Positions 22,526 to 34,578 are shown, numbered from the stretch's first letter. The stretch is 64,000 bases of DNA from Margaritifera margaritifera (GCA_029931535.1 JAQPZY010001142.1:372001-436000), one strand, 5' to 3'. Translations and numbers: made by a program. The notes: generated by a model from the sequence alone, not told the origin.

Positions 22526-25500
22526 TGTGGGTATATTCTATGTGCAAGGGTTAACAGTATAGAGGAAGAAAATAAAGCAACTTAAAAGGATGTCAATTTA
22601 TTTTATTTCCTAATCTTTAATTTGCACATAGACTGTTTTTCTTTTTTTTTTCTTTGTAAATCATTGATATATAGGTGGGTCGGTAGAAATCATTATTGAT
22701 GCAAATCAATCCCTCTATTTCACTAGGAAACAGAAGAGGACGAACAGACTGAATCCATAAACCTAGCTTTACTTGCTCAATTAGGCTCATTGTTTCATGT
22801 GTACACATCACGATGTTTCGTAGATAATGTTTAATTTAGATTTCTTATTGCTATATATCAATTCAATTTATTCAAATTCTTGTCATGCGAAAGTAAAGAT
22901 AATGTCTGCTGTGACGGCAATGGATATCAACATTTGATGATATACAGATCATTTATTTCATTAATATATCTCTGACTTAATATATCCCTACGTACAGCGC
23001 AATTTAATATCTTTGTTTGCATACTCGGTGGCTATTCGATTTTATTTTGGCCAAAATCCCTGTAAATCTCGCAACCCCTTTGTGTCATATTTTCTCTTAA
23101 ATTACGCTTCTTATTTCCAATAATGTACTGATAAGTCACTGAATATAGAACTAGTTACTACTAAAGTAATACCTCGAATCCAATTGAAATAGAAATGCAC
23201 CCAACTCAATTAACTAAATAAAGGAGTGACAGTGCTCTCTGAAAAATTGAAACGAGTCCGTTTTTTTGTGATACAATACAAGCACATTCACTTCCACCAT
23301 ACATTAAATTTCAGTACTTTTCTTATCGTTGATACGTTCTATCTGTAATTTAGACATGTTTTATTTATCCCATGTTAGAATGAATACTATGAAACTTATC
23401 CATATGTCACGAACACAATCGAAACAAAAGATGAACTATAATGATACATCTCTGCTGTGGGCTTCATAACATCAGGCCTGCCATCCATATTTTTATTTTA
23501 AGAGAGACAGAGAGGGAATAAGGGAAAGATTCCGCTTCTCTCATTGTGTGAGTTACTTTTCTCAAACTGGACTTTTTTTTTTTTTCCTGCGATATCTGAC
23601 TAACTTTCAAGATTATCGCGAGAGGTCGCATTGGTGTGGTTAAAAAGCTGAAATGGCTGCAATTATTAAACAAAATCGACAATAATCGATTAAACGGCTG
23701 AACATGTAAGTGCTTCAAACTTGCATATAATGGTTGTTTAACACAGTAGCGATTTTCATTTTGTTAAAATCGATGCATTTATACCTAGAAAGCCAGCCTC
23801 AATATCCAGATCTCCGGATCGTGTTACTCGGCTAAAAATAAATATGCGTTCGACATTAGGTATTAAGTCTCCGCATCAGTCAAATAGTAATGGACTTATA
23901 TAGTTACGGTAACCTCTGGTATTGCAATTCTGTCAAAAGCATGTTTATTGCAGGGACAGTACCAATCAACATATTTTGAAACGATTCGGAGGGGTGGGGT
24001 GGGAGGAATAGATAAGCATAAATGGAATGCATTATTATGAAATGTGTCTGCATGTTATAAAAATACGACAAACCTTAATTAAATATTTACACTTTTAAAC
24101 GAGTAGCACAATTATGTCAATTCAACTCAAATTTCTTTAAAAATCATTTGAATAATTATTTAAACGATGGATGCATTATTCATAGAATCATTATGTACAA
24201 ATGGAATTCGATGGCTGGAAAATTGACCTTAGCACTAATAATCTGGAAACATGATATACTCATAAGAAAATGTTGCCACACATTCAGTAAGATGATTTTA
24301 AGTTGCTTTTATTTGAAGATCATTCGGTTAGCTTCAGGATATGACGGCCGTAATTACGCATTTCGTAATTTTGATGTGCTTCCTTGATTTAGCTTCACTC
24401 AGGCACATTTTCTCCAAAAAACTAAAACGTTCCCTCAGTTATGTTATTAAGGCAAAACATAGGAATCTGCCGCAGATAACTTTACCTTCAAATCTACTGT
24501 ATTATTCTCTCCATAGACGTAGAAGGAAGCCTAATTCTTGCTCAATGGACCTGTAAGATGCATTTCCAAATATTTCGTTGTTCTTCACAGCTCCAAGTGC
24601 ATTTCTCAATTCTGCTCTCCCTAAAAATTATATAAATGTCATATTGGCAACGCCAGTGTGTAAACGAGCAGGTGTGCTTGGATAATTTTGTATGTAGCAT
24701 CTGATCTTAAATGAACTAATCTAATAGGAAAATAGTAAATGGAGCATGGGTGTAAAATTAAAAACAACTGTGAATAGTTGTTGGGTCTTTTTTTATTTGT
24801 TTGGTCTCTCTTTCTTTCAGAATAATTGCATGTATCAGTCATAGCTTAATTGCTCACCTTGTCCCATTAATTTACAATAAGCATAGTCAAGACAATTAGT
24901 GCACGTAATAATCTATAAGTAAAGCTATTGATTTTTATCTTGCGTCTTCTATAAAAAAAAAACTAAATTATTTTCTTAGTGATTCAAAGATATTAGTCTA
25001 GAAGTAAATGAATTTAGTTTAATGAACACTATAGACACCAAGAACAACAAACCGTTGGAGGATTTTTGGATGATATTTTCTTATTGTTTTTCTCGCTTCT
25101 TTAGAACCATAATTTAAAGGTGGGGATTATAAATATAATGAGAATTGGGATTTACTTTTATTGAAATGTTTCAACTCATGAACAGGTGTAACAACGCGTC
25201 CTTTCTTAAAGATTATAATGAGACATCCTTGTATTTAAGATAACAAAATGAACTATGTATTATTTACCTGGTTCAATTCATAATTGTCTGGAACAAATTT
25301 CCAAGTGTAATTTAAAACAAAAAACAAAAAAAATTGACAATCTCATAATTATATAGCAACAAAACAGTAATGAAAGTAAGGAAAAGTATATTACAAGTTT
25401 CGCTCATTTTTGTTTTCAACGCTTGTGGCGGATAGTCTTTTTGTATACTTAAAGAAAGAAATGACCCAAAATAAGGAGCTAAAACTACATATTTTGTGCA

Positions 25501-26639
25501 TAGCCAAGACACAAAGTGTCAAATTAAATTAACACTAAGACAAAATATGGCTCAAATTGTATTGATTTTATGTAGACTCATGTTACTGTTGAAAACCTTT
25601 TTTTTTTTAATTTCAAAGCTTAAAAGAAAGAAAAAGCAAAATGTATCTCCGAGTAATATCCAGATCCGTGATCTGCATGTGTTTAATGTGTAATTTGACC
25701 GTCTTCCACGTGTAGTTATCGCACCTCTGACCTAATTGTTATCCCCGATATTTTGTCGTTGAAATGTAACTTAAGCATCGATCTAGAATTTTAAGGTTAC
25801 CCATATACACGAACCTTTACCTTTGATCACTACATCATGCTTACAGAAAGATTTTCACATTCGTCCCATCCATTTCCTTCGACAAGAAAAACAAATCAAG
25901 AGACATACATTTTTGAATTGCATCATACGTAACTTCCAGCTAGGTTCAAACTTTTACTTTTCGATTTGTAAATAATGCTTTACATCAGTAAGGAACGATC
26001 AAGTTTATTATTCCGAACTTGTAAATAATAATCCCTAGTTCAGAACAGTTTGCTGTCGTAACATTGTTGATTCGTCAAAGGTTTGCATGTTAAAGTATTT
26101 GTTGATAGTATACTTCTCTAGATATCATGCGCTACAAAATAAAAAAAGAGATCTAATTCGTTATCTACACCATTACCAAAAATTCATTACATGACATATG
26201 TATTAATTAGATGCCATTTTAAAAGGCTTTAAAGCGAAGTCGATGTCTTTGTATTAAAAATGCAGTAAGGAGACAATTATTTTGCCATCAAATTTTGTTA
26301 GACTGATGTTTTTTGTCGGCATATTAAGATGTTGTCCACAATTGCATTTTAAACATATGAAATATGTCTTGTGATAGGGAATTTGTTAGGGTTTTCTGCT
26401 ATATTTAAATGTATCATTTACTCATATTTCAAAATTTTGGATTGAAATAATCTCCAAAGAATTAGAATGATGTTATGTCTACAGCTGAAACCATTTAACC
26501 ATCACTACAGCAGAAACTACATAACCATTTTCATTTCATAATTATTTATGTAAGTCCTGATAAATGTTTTTAATATATTAATGCATAATATTCAAGATAT
26601 AAAATTCTGCTTACAGAATTAATAACCAAAGAAAAATGA
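22526..26639. other. long stretch without recognisable genes
   Basis: About 4 kb of AT-rich DNA with small T-runs. ORFs of 60-84 codons at 22617, 23464, 24148, 24341, 24639, 25312 and 25496 lack recognisable domains and mostly overlap homopolymer runs. Confidence 0.45.
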
Positions 26640-27040
26640 CAGAAATGGCGGCAAATAGAGGCGGGAATCCTCCTCCTAATACCGCTATTGATCCCACACA
26701 GATGGGTATAAAGCTAAAAATGTGTTACTTCTTAAGAAACCTGTTTAATGAGTGCAATATCTAATCTCTGGGATTTATGTAGATCTCGTTGCTTCTGTTA
26801 TAGATTTTAAGGTTTCAGTCACAAGCTGTTATTAATACTGTTTTATTACACTCGTCTAGAGTCATGCTAATATATTATCTGTGCTTCCTTGCTTCAAAGG
26901 ACCATCTATGTGAACATTCGTAGAATATCCGATATTACATGACTGTGCGTCCATTCTTCTTAACAAAATGGTAAAAATTCTGACCTTGCCAGGCTATTTC
27001 CTAAGGTAACTCTGGCTTCTACGACAGCAATTAACACGCA
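26640..27040. repeat. dispersed repeat B, copy 1 (diverged)
   Basis: Collinear with 43370-43790. Shared points in order: GGCGG(C/T)A followed by AGGCG, ATTGATCCCAC(A/G)CAG(A/C)TGG (26687-26705), TTTCAGTCACAAGCTG against CTTCAGACACATGCTG, GTGCTTCCTTGCTTCAAAGGACC against GTGCTTTTGGCTCCTAAAGGACC, and TATTTCCTAAGGTAA against TATTTCCTCAGTAAT. Identity is modest, roughly two thirds by eye, but order and spacing agree. The nature of the repeat is unknown. Confidence 0.5.
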
Positions 27041-27400
27041 GAGCTGACTAGCTCTTATGTATTATGAGGCCACTGTTTTTGCTTGTCTGCGCATGTCCGT
27101 GATAAAAGACTGATTCCCAGATTTATTTTTTATTTCAATATTTTGACAGAGTAGGGACTGGTAAAATGCTAGACCTGTATTTTCCAGCTCCCAAACACAT
27201 GCCAGAAAACAAATAGTAAAATTCTTAAGACATGAATAATAACAGAATCGCTAAACATAACATTTATTATAAACAATACACTGTTAAAATGCTATTTTAA
27301 ATATTCATCAGAAATAAGTAAATATATCTATATCATTAACACTGGATATTATCACGACTTTGGCTGGTATTTATGTGGATTCATTTGAGCTTAGGGCTGT
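27041..27400. other. no recognisable feature
   Basis: Non-coding AT-rich sequence. Confidence 0.45.
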
Positions 27401-27402
27401 AA

Positions 27403-27414
27403 ATCATCATCATC

Positions 27415-27445
<31 letters not shown>

Positions 27446-27447
27446 CT
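27403..27447. repeat. (CAT)n microsatellite
   Basis: Fourteen or so CAT units with one CAC. In the plus frame it encodes a His run within the ORF at 27360-27677. The rest of that ORF is unrecognised and I do not regard it as a gene. Confidence 0.9.
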
Positions 27448-28502
27448 ATTATGTAATAAAATTGTTATGTGCCCTCCCACTCAGGAGTCGGAAGGATCAA
27501 TTGAATACCACTACATCAATAACAGCCCCAGAGACTTGCAAAATGGCTACAATTAATTCCAGGAGACTTCTCTTTAGTAATCTAATGCAAAACATTACAA
27601 ACAAAAGCATAAAGGGTGTGAATTTGAAAACAAAATTAATTTTGGGTAAAACACCAACATTTACTAGTTATGTTTAATACCTTCCTGTGGCCAAATAGAC
27701 TGAGCTATTTGAATTTCGTTTGTTGCTATGGACAGAGGAAATGTCGAAATATATATGTCATGAGTTCAAAAGCCACTGACTTCAACAATAAAGGATTTCA
27801 ATGGCGGCAATGTCACCACATTCCACAACTGCCTAATTGTGTACCATAAATAGGCCGCTTGTGGTTCCTTTAAATATTTAGCCAGCAGAGCAAGTGCATC
27901 CCAAAATTTTCAATGTTAGCATCTTTCTTGTTTAGCATACCCTAAAGAAGCATAGCATAAACATCAGCAACGAGAACGAGTCCTGGGGGGAGGGGGGGGT
28001 GGTGCACGGTAGGCCTATCTAGCCCCACGGACTATCATGATTATAACTAAGATCAATTGTCTGTAGAGGAGAAGTACGCCTATGTGTGTATGATTTTTAG
28101 TACTGGTCATAGAGACTAGTATGTTATCCAGGAAAAACGGACAATAACCAATAAGGATGTTACACAGGGAAAGTACTCTAATGCGGTCTCTTTGTTACAA
28201 ACGCTTCTGGTAACTAAGCTCTTCATACAATGTGGACTGAGGGATATCTAGAAGACCATAAATAATTCTAGCAGCATACTTTCCAGGAAAATCAGATTGT
28301 TTTCTCCAATTTTTTTTTTTTTTCTAGTTGATATATGAGTCTCTTTAAAACAATCAGCCTTCGTAGCTGCTTTAGAAACAAATATTACTAATATGCTGAC
28401 TCCAGAAAGCATTAGAGTTAAGAATAAGTCATAGACGGGTACAACAGCTTCAATCTTCAAGCCTAATATCAGGTTCAATAATTTTATGTTGTTCTTTTTT
28501 TT
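27448..28502. other. no recognisable feature
   Basis: Contains a G-rich run at about 27985-28000. The ORF at 28248-28478 (-) is unrecognised. Confidence 0.45.
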
Positions 28503-28740
28503 TTAGGCATATATAACACTTATTGTTTCAGTACTGTTCATATTAACACACCAGGGGTTGGCCCAATCTGATATTTGCTGTAGGTTATTGTTCAGTGTAT
28601 CAACAGATATCTGACGATCATATGCAAAAGCAAATGCAAAAGTATCATCAACATATATGTTGCAAGGAACATTATCATTTATGACATTCCTAGAATAAGT
28701 ATGGACCAATGACAAAAGCCAGATTCCAAGATGATTTTAC
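28503..28740 (-). pseudogene. LINE reverse transcriptase fragment (palm motif)
   Basis: The 70-codon minus-strand ORF contains NIYVDDTFAFAFAYDRQISV, then LNNNLQQISDWANPWCVNMN and ST-ET. This is the RT palm motif C (YADD-like, here YVDD) followed by the DL-x-x-WA-x-W-x-v-x-x-N-x-x-KT helix common to CR1/L2/jockey-type elements. The residues before it (LLS-LVHTYSRNVINDNVPC) fit the LLF-l-YINDi block with drift. Only about 80 residues survive. It is a different family from the 9-kb element, judging from the motif context. It is a 5'- and 3'-truncated relic, with nothing of ORF1 or endonuclease nearby. Confidence 0.75.
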
Positions 28741-29437
28741 AGTAAAATGATCTCAGTACACTAATCAACGTTATTCTGTTTCTTCCGTCTCATTCCATCC
28801 TCAAACGACCCAGGATACAGCACATAAAAAACAATAATGTTCTTTGTTTCGACCAAAGACGCTCCATACTGTGTTTATAGTCTGTGAAAATATGCAGTTC
28901 TTTCAGAAACTTTCTATTCATGCTTTACGATACTTACAATATCTGACACATCACCTGCTAACATAAGTATTGAGATGTTAGGGCCCTCGGTCTTCAAATA
29001 AATGGTAAAACTTTAATATATTTAACATGAAATTGATGACGAAATTTTAGCCTGTAATATATTGTCTACAATTCCGTTATTTAACATTTTCTAGTTATTT
29101 TTCTTTTAAATATTTTTAGTGAGGGGGTTAACGATGCTATTTCTCGCCTTCTGTTTAAGAACATTAAAGTAGAAATTACAGATGTTTTACTAAAAAGCAT
29201 TACTTGTGTTTACTTTTATCAATGGTTATAAAATACTGTATCATTTTCAACTTCAAACTTACCATAAAATAGTTCATTCAACAAATATAACTCCAATTAT
29301 TATTCATCGGTTGTGAATGTTAATTTATAACTTAAATAATTACTTAGTAATTACTTACTGACTAAATATTTGCACAGATAATTCCAAACACACACACAGA
29401 CACTGACACACACACTCACACACGTTTTTGGTGATGT
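28741..29437. other. no recognisable feature
   Basis: AT-rich sequence with a short CA-repeat tract at about 29386-29423. Confidence 0.45.
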
Positions 29438-29526
29438 GTGCATGGTCGAGATGGTATAGGGGTTGGTGCTTACGGGCAAGGCAATGAGTCCCGTAACCCG
29501 CGTATCCGGGTTCGAATCCCCGTTGA
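29438..29526 (+). tRNA. tRNA-like sequence (pseudo-tRNA or SINE head)
   Basis: TGGTCGAGATGGTATAGGGG resembles an A box, and GGGTTCGAATCCCC (29505-29518) is a near-consensus B box/T arm. A possible acceptor pairing GTGTGCA with TGAATAC matches 6 of 7. The anticodon arm (ACGGG...CCCGT) has an oversized loop and the D stem does not close, so I do not assign an anticodon. No SINE body follows. It is most likely a tRNA pseudogene. Confidence 0.45.
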
Positions 29527-29656
29527 ATACATATTAAAATTCTCTAACCTGTATGATAATATTATTTATTCGTATTTAAAAATTATGTTAATATTATCAA
29601 GCATTCTCCTGTAGAATCCAGGGATAGCACTTTCCGCTCTGTTTGGTGTATATTTG

Positions 29657-29657
<1 letters not shown>

Positions 29658-29732
<75 letters not shown>
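29658..29732. repeat. (TA)n microsatellite
   Basis: About 37 TA units. Confidence 0.97.
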
Positions 29733-29736
<4 letters not shown>

Positions 29737-30528
29737 TAAATTTAACTATCGAAGAAGCTTACAAATATGACTCTCACAAAAGCTATTTCTTGGTTCAATG
29801 ACATTAACACGTCTAGTCAAACTACTCTTGTCTTTTTGCAATTTTAAAGGCGTGACACGATAGAAGCTCTCTTGCAAGGTAGCTTCAACCAGACAAACAT
29901 TTTAGCATTATACAATCATACATAAATGATAGAATATATTTTAAGTTCATGCTGAAGACCAAACTAGCTATAGCATTTCACTAGTGACGAACTAAAGAAA
30001 ACCTACATCAAGCCATGAAGTTTTCTACAAAGAAATGAATTCACATTTTTTTCAGCAAAACAACAACAACATTTGTTCAGGTTTTGGATACTGATTCGTA
30101 TGAGTTTCATAACCAGATCTCGGTCCAATACATCACTATTCCTTTCCTCTGGCAATAAAATAGTTCGTGTTGTTGTTGGTGCATTTCAAAACTCCAGTCT
30201 TGGCATATTTCTTTACGAATCATAATAATGAAATGAAAATGGAACGTACCTTTGAACGTTTTTTTTTTTTTGTTTGTTTTTTTTTTTTTTGTTTTTTTTT
30301 TTGTAGACCACTATAATGGCATTCATTAACAGCTATGTACACTTTCGTTTACTGCCGCTACTGAACGAAAAAAGGGGGAGGGGGAGTTATTTCTCACCGG
30401 TGGCTTATCTTGAAAAAAGGAAAAAAATAATCCCTTCTTACCTGTGGCTTATCTTGAGACAATACGTTGAATATGCATTTGCATTTGTTTTAATAATTTT
30501 TCTGATGAAATAAAGTCAGTTTGGAATA
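29733..30528. other. no recognisable feature apart from poly-T runs
   Basis: T-rich tracts at about 30259-30304. The ORF at 30316-30513 is unrecognised. Confidence 0.45.
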
Positions 30529-31040
30529 AGAAGGAATTAAATATTATCAGTTGCATGTCGAAATCATTGCCTATTTGATGATTAGAAGGAATTAAATATT
30601 GACAGTTGCATGTCGAAATCATTGACTACTTGATGATTAGAAGGAATTAAATATTGTCAGTTGCATGTCGAAATCATTGCCTATTTGATGATTAGAAGGA
30701 ACTGAATATTGTCAGTTGCATAAATAATAATAATAATAATGAGGACTTTGAATAGCGCCTAATCTTTAGAAGCTCTAAGCGCTTTACAACATTAGATAAC
30801 ACCTGAAAACATATATAATGATAAGATCACGAAAAACAAACACCATGAAATTAGACAACAAAAACATGCTGAAAATAGTTAAGGTAAGGAAATATTATTA
30901 AGTCTTTAGGTCTATTCTTGCAGTCGAAATAGGTGAGTTTTTAGAGCACTCTTGAATGAGATCACTGTGTCTTTGTGTCTAAGTTCAGTGGGCAATTCGT
31001 TCCACGTTGCATGTCGAAATCATTGCCTATTTGATGATTT
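30529..31040. repeat. 55-bp minisatellite, interrupted by a LINE insertion
   Basis: Units start AGAAGGAATTAAATATT at 30529, 30584, 30639 and 30694, with an exact 55-bp period. The fourth unit stops at GTTGCA (30715-30720) and resumes at GTTGCA (31006-31011), continuing GTCGAAATCATTGCCTATTT to about 31040. The 285 bases between are a foreign insertion. Confidence 0.9.
30721..31005 (-). mobile_element. 5'-truncated LINE with ORF2 C-terminus and 6-bp target duplication
   Basis: Read on the minus strand from 31005, the first frame gives WNELPTELRHKDTVISFKSA, then LKTHLFRLQE and a stop at 30914-30912. This is the conserved C-terminal tail of CR1/L2-like ORF2 proteins (WN-LP-x-x-LR ... FK-x-x-LKTHLF). 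About 190 bp of 3' UTR follows, containing TTGTAAAGCGCTTAGAGC, and the element ends in (ATT)n, the usual microsatellite-type 3' tail. GTTGCA is duplicated at both ends (30715-30720 and 31006-31011), showing target-primed insertion into the minisatellite. The C-terminal frame is intact over 31 codons, so it is a fairly recent insertion. Confidence 0.85.
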
Positions 31041-31384
31041 GAGCATGTGTCTTACTCAGGATAATTAATAAGAAAGCCCATCTTCATTGCCAAGATTAAT
31101 ATTAAAATATTAGTATTTCAATACTAGCAAAGAGCAAACAATCTGCGGTATATCTTTGCCTTTGACAGAGTAAGAAATTTCAACTGTCGAATTAAGCTTC
31201 TCGTGTGCGTCAAACTGCTGATATTTACTGATAGTATTTCTGACCTTGTTCAACATTGCGAAATAGACTTTGAAAGGAGATATTTATTGAGTATCTGCAC
31301 AAATGATACATGTCAAAGAAAAGCTTACAAAGTCTTCATTTATAATGTTCGGATCTTCCTAATTATTCTTACTGCGTTTATCTC
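31041..31384. other. no recognisable feature
   Basis: AT-rich. The ORF at 31203-31400 (+) is unrecognised. Confidence 0.4.
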
Positions 31385-31830
31385 CATCCGCTCCTCATAG
31401 AAATCATAATAATCTTGTATAGCATTTGTACCAACTCATGCATGAACCACATTGATGGATCTGATTCCGGCATTCATTAAGGAACTCAATTTACAAATAC
31501 GCATCCCTTTATCTGTGTCACGACAAGTAACTTTGATACTTTAAGAGACGTCCGCTCTTATTATTAACACAACATTTTAAGTAGAAAAAGCTTTGATGAC
31601 ATCCACTCGGGCGAAAGAACTGATATGGCATACCCCTCACATATCGCGTAGAAACTCGTGCAGTGATCATCAACATCCATCGAAGACAAGCGAAGGGACA
31701 ATAAAGGCTATTAACCTACCAAAAGATAATAAAGATTTTACTTCCACTTCATTGCGGAGACAAGTTTTTAATGTTCGAAATGTATCCAGAACTCTGACAA
31801 ACTATTTTCTTGTCTGCAGGCCTGGAAGTT
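31385..31830. repeat. dispersed repeat A, copy 2
   Basis: Second copy of the repeat at 17150-17600. Landmarks: ACCAACTCATGCATGA (compare ACCGACTCATGCGTGC), GTGTCACGACAAG, AGCTTTGATGACATCCACTC with GGGCGAAAG, CACATATCGCGTAGA, AGACAAGCGAAGGGACA, ACTTCCACTTCATTG and TTGTCTGCAGGCCTGGAAG. A 91-codon ORF (31593-31868) runs through this copy but is broken in the other. No domain is recognised. Confidence 0.7.
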
Positions 31831-32285
31831 CTGCCTTCAAAACTTGGAGAAAGGCAGCGCTTGTTTGAGGTGTTACTGTGTTTATAAATTTCTGACTCAC
31901 CGAACGTATTATTTTTTATAACATAACTTTCTTATATGATACATATAGACGAAACTGATAACTAGAGAAAATAACACAATTTATGAATGGATGGGATGGA
32001 GTTTCGTTGCTTTGCATGATAATATATCTATAATTGAACTTGAAGATGCTGGAACCTATTAGTATTAAAGTGATAGCATCCAAGTCATGATAACCCACCT
32101 GTATTGTTGGTAATTAGGTCTTATTATACATTGTTATATTATTACATATCATTTGGATCAATTCCCCATGCCTTGAACTAAAATACTGTAACGCTTTTAC
32201 CTATAGGAAGTTACAGATGCATATCTGGACTTCTGGTTCTCAGAATAAAATTAGGTACAATTTCGATTAACAAAAGCTTTCGAGT
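31831..32285. other. no recognisable feature
   Basis: AT-rich non-coding sequence. Confidence 0.45.
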
Positions 32286-32540
32286 TCCAAAATATTTGGG
32301 GTCCCAGGTGGCCGACTGATCATAGCGTTCGCCTTTACAGATGATTCACACATCTCACTTCTGTCCACGTGAGTTTGAGTCTCGTGTCCACCAATGTGGG
32401 CATTTGAGAAAGCTTGCCAGTAGCTTCCCGTGGGTCGGTGGTTCTTTCCGGGTTCTTCCTCCGCCAAATATACTGTTCGCCTTGTATAACCTATCATGTG
32501 TTGAAAAACCCGACAAAACCAAACCAAAATCCAAAATATT
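32286..32540 (+). mobile_element. SINE (family 2) with 11-bp target duplication
   Basis: TCCAAAATATT occurs at 32286-32296 and again at 32530-32540. The body 32297-32529 has a tRNA-like head with an A-box-like CAGGTGGCCGACTGATCATA and a B-box-like GAGTTTGAGTCTCG, then a conserved-looking middle (CCCGTGGGTCGGTGGTTCTT, CCGGGTTCTTCCTCCGCC) and an A-rich end (AAAACCAAACCAAAATCC). This is a complete SINE insertion. It differs in body sequence from the GGGCAAG family seen at 2.2, 36.7, 49.7 and 50.2 kb. The overlapping ORFs on both strands are incidental. Confidence 0.82.
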
Positions 32541-33256
32541 AATTGTTTGAATAATAATTGATATATGTAATATAACGTACGCATAAACAAATTTAAAAAG
32601 AGAATCTTTAAAATATATTCTTGCCTCAAAATGACATTACATCAGACATTTTTATTCTCTTCATCGTAGCAACTCATAGTCTGACGTCTACAGCATGAAC
32701 ATGTAAGATGTACCTGGACGAAAGAGAGCATGGACAGACGCACGCACGCATATACGAACAGAGTATTGTTCAAAATTGGAGCTATCTTTGCCAACAATTA
32801 TAACAGTTTTTCAGTATTTTCTTTTTCTTTCCCCATGTTACGGATAGAAGTCATTTTACTCTCTTTTAATTGCGCCTGATTAGTATGCATTTAATTTGCA
32901 CCATAAAAAGCCATTTTTAAAGAGAGGGAACTAAACGTATGGAAGCGTAAAAAGAAATGTAAGAATAAAAATCTGCTGTAATGGATATTCATACCAATAA
33001 CATAAATTCGGTAAATGTTTGTTTATCACGCCTGCTTCCGATTTTTTTCACTATAATTTAACTTTCCCAAAAGATTCTCTGATGGCAATAAAACGGAATT
33101 CATTCTAAATCATTCCATATGTAAAATTACGAAAGCATATCTAGGTTTATTTTTCTCTGAGTAAAACTGAGAACCAAATATTTCAAAGTTAGCAGATCGT
33201 AGTATGTCCTTTATCACATACAGTTGATAACCTCGTCATTTTTCTATGAAGTTCCA
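32541..33256. other. no recognisable feature
   Basis: AT-rich non-coding sequence. Confidence 0.45.
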
Positions 33257-33534
33257 TGAGCTCTATTGTTCCTGGGACTGACATCAATGAGTTATATTTT
33301 TCCTTGGACTGACATCAATGGGCTCTATTGTTCCTGGGACTGACATCATTGAGTTATATTGTTCCTGAGACTGACATCAGTGAGTTCTATTGTTCCTGGG
33401 ACTGTCATCAATGAGCTCTATTGTTCCTGGGACCGACGTCAATGAGCTCTATTGTTCCTGGGACTGACATTATTGAATTCTATTGTTCCTGTGACTGACA
33501 TCAATGAGTTCTACTGTTGCTGAGACTGACATAC
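33257..33534. repeat. 31-bp minisatellite, 9 copies
   Basis: Units read TGAGTTCTATTGTTCCTGGG, then ACTGACATCAA. Nine uninterrupted 31-bp copies with scattered substitutions. Confidence 0.93.
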
Positions 33535-33805
33535 ACATAAATACGACACTGGCACTGGATCATGTTAAACTCTCATGCAGAGAAAAATGGTTTTCAGTGC
33601 GTCCACCTTTTGATGTTCATCCAGAAATATTCTGGACATTACTGAAACATTTACACATTTCAATAAACGTTTGATGTGATACATTCCGTCATTCTAGTAA
33701 ATTCTCGAGAAAATCCTGCAAACCCTTGGTAAAATGGCTGATCCTGTCAGACGTTTAACCGCTGGAGTTATTCATACTAGAACTGAGTAGTATACATGGG
33801 ACCGT

Positions 33806-33893
33806 GTAAGCAGCACCTGGTACTATTGTAAGCACCATCTGGTACTATTGTAAGCAGTACCTGGTACTATTGTAAGCAGCACCTGGTACTATT
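33806..33893. repeat. 22-bp minisatellite, 4 copies
   Basis: GTAAGCAGCACCTGGTACTA followed by TT, four times, with minor changes (CACCATCT, CAGTACCT). Confidence 0.92.
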
Positions 33894-33894
33894 T

Positions 33895-34320
33895 CTAAAA
33901 AAAATTATTATCATCTCTTGTAGGGACACGAGAACACAGCAAGCACAATTTACACCATTTTTCAATATTTGCATTACCATCTCTGTTTGGGGTAAAAGGA
34001 AGTTGCGATGCAACAACTCTTGGTTCAAAGAAACGTCGAGAGCACAGCAAGCACACTTTCAAATTTCTAAAAACAGAACGAGGATGTTCGAAAGTAACAA
34101 CTCTTGTTTCAAAGAATTGATGACCACACTTGTAGATTTCTAAAACAGAACGAGGATATTCCAAAGTAACAACTCCTATTTGTTTTAAAAAAAGCAACAC
34201 ACTTGTAATTTTAGTAAAGCGCAAAATGACTAAGATATACAACCCCCAACAAAAGATCAATAAACATCCCAAGAAGTTTAGGCTATATTCCAAGGTCAGG
34301 CATACACCAACAGATTGCAT
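33895..34320 (-). CDS. unrecognised ORF with repeated CxxC-bearing segments
   Basis: At 141 codons it is one of the longest open frames in the window. The N-terminal 40 residues are hydrophobic. The rest carries about three imperfect repeats of a module: KCGHQFFETRVVTFEHPRSV, then KVCLLCSRRFFEPRVVA, and CKLCLLCSRVPTRDD at the end. Each has one or two CxxC-like pairs and an FF-(E)-R-VV core. The underlying DNA is itself repetitive, so the frame could be kept open by repeat expansion. A zinc-binding role is possible from the Cys spacing but I cannot assign a family. It lies about 1.4 kb left of the polymerase remnant and could belong to the same virus-like element, without direct proof. Confidence 0.3.
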   Translation of the reverse strand: MQSVGVCLTLEYSLNFLGCLLIFCWGLYILVILRFTKITSVLLFLKQIGVVTLEYPRSVLEIYKCGHQFFETRVVTFEHPRSVFRNLKVCLLCSRRFFEPRVVASQLPFTPNRDGNANIEKWCKLCLLCSRVPTRDDNNFF

Positions 34321-34578
34321 TACAGATTTGAATTATCAGTTATGTGTTACACAGAACACGAAACATACATTAGTGCAATGTAGTCTACTATTAATGTAAA
34401 CATTTATATCGCAACACTCGCAGAATTTTACACAATAACTTAAGCCACTGTATTTATTCAGAACAATATCACAACCATTTTACATTATATTTGAATAGTT
34501 CTACTAACAATAACTGTAGGAGTTAAAGTGCAGATAATATACACCACAGAGTGTTCTTACTCATACGAACTCAACATA
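34321..34578. other. no recognisable feature
   Basis: AT-rich non-coding sequence. Confidence 0.4.

Noticed and set aside
27360..27677. 105-codon ORF with a poly-His tract
   Set aside because: Length depends on a (CAT)n microsatellite, and the remaining sequence has no recognisable domain.
29438..29526. Functional tRNA gene
   Set aside because: The D stem does not pair and the anticodon loop is too large, so it is kept only as a tRNA-like sequence.
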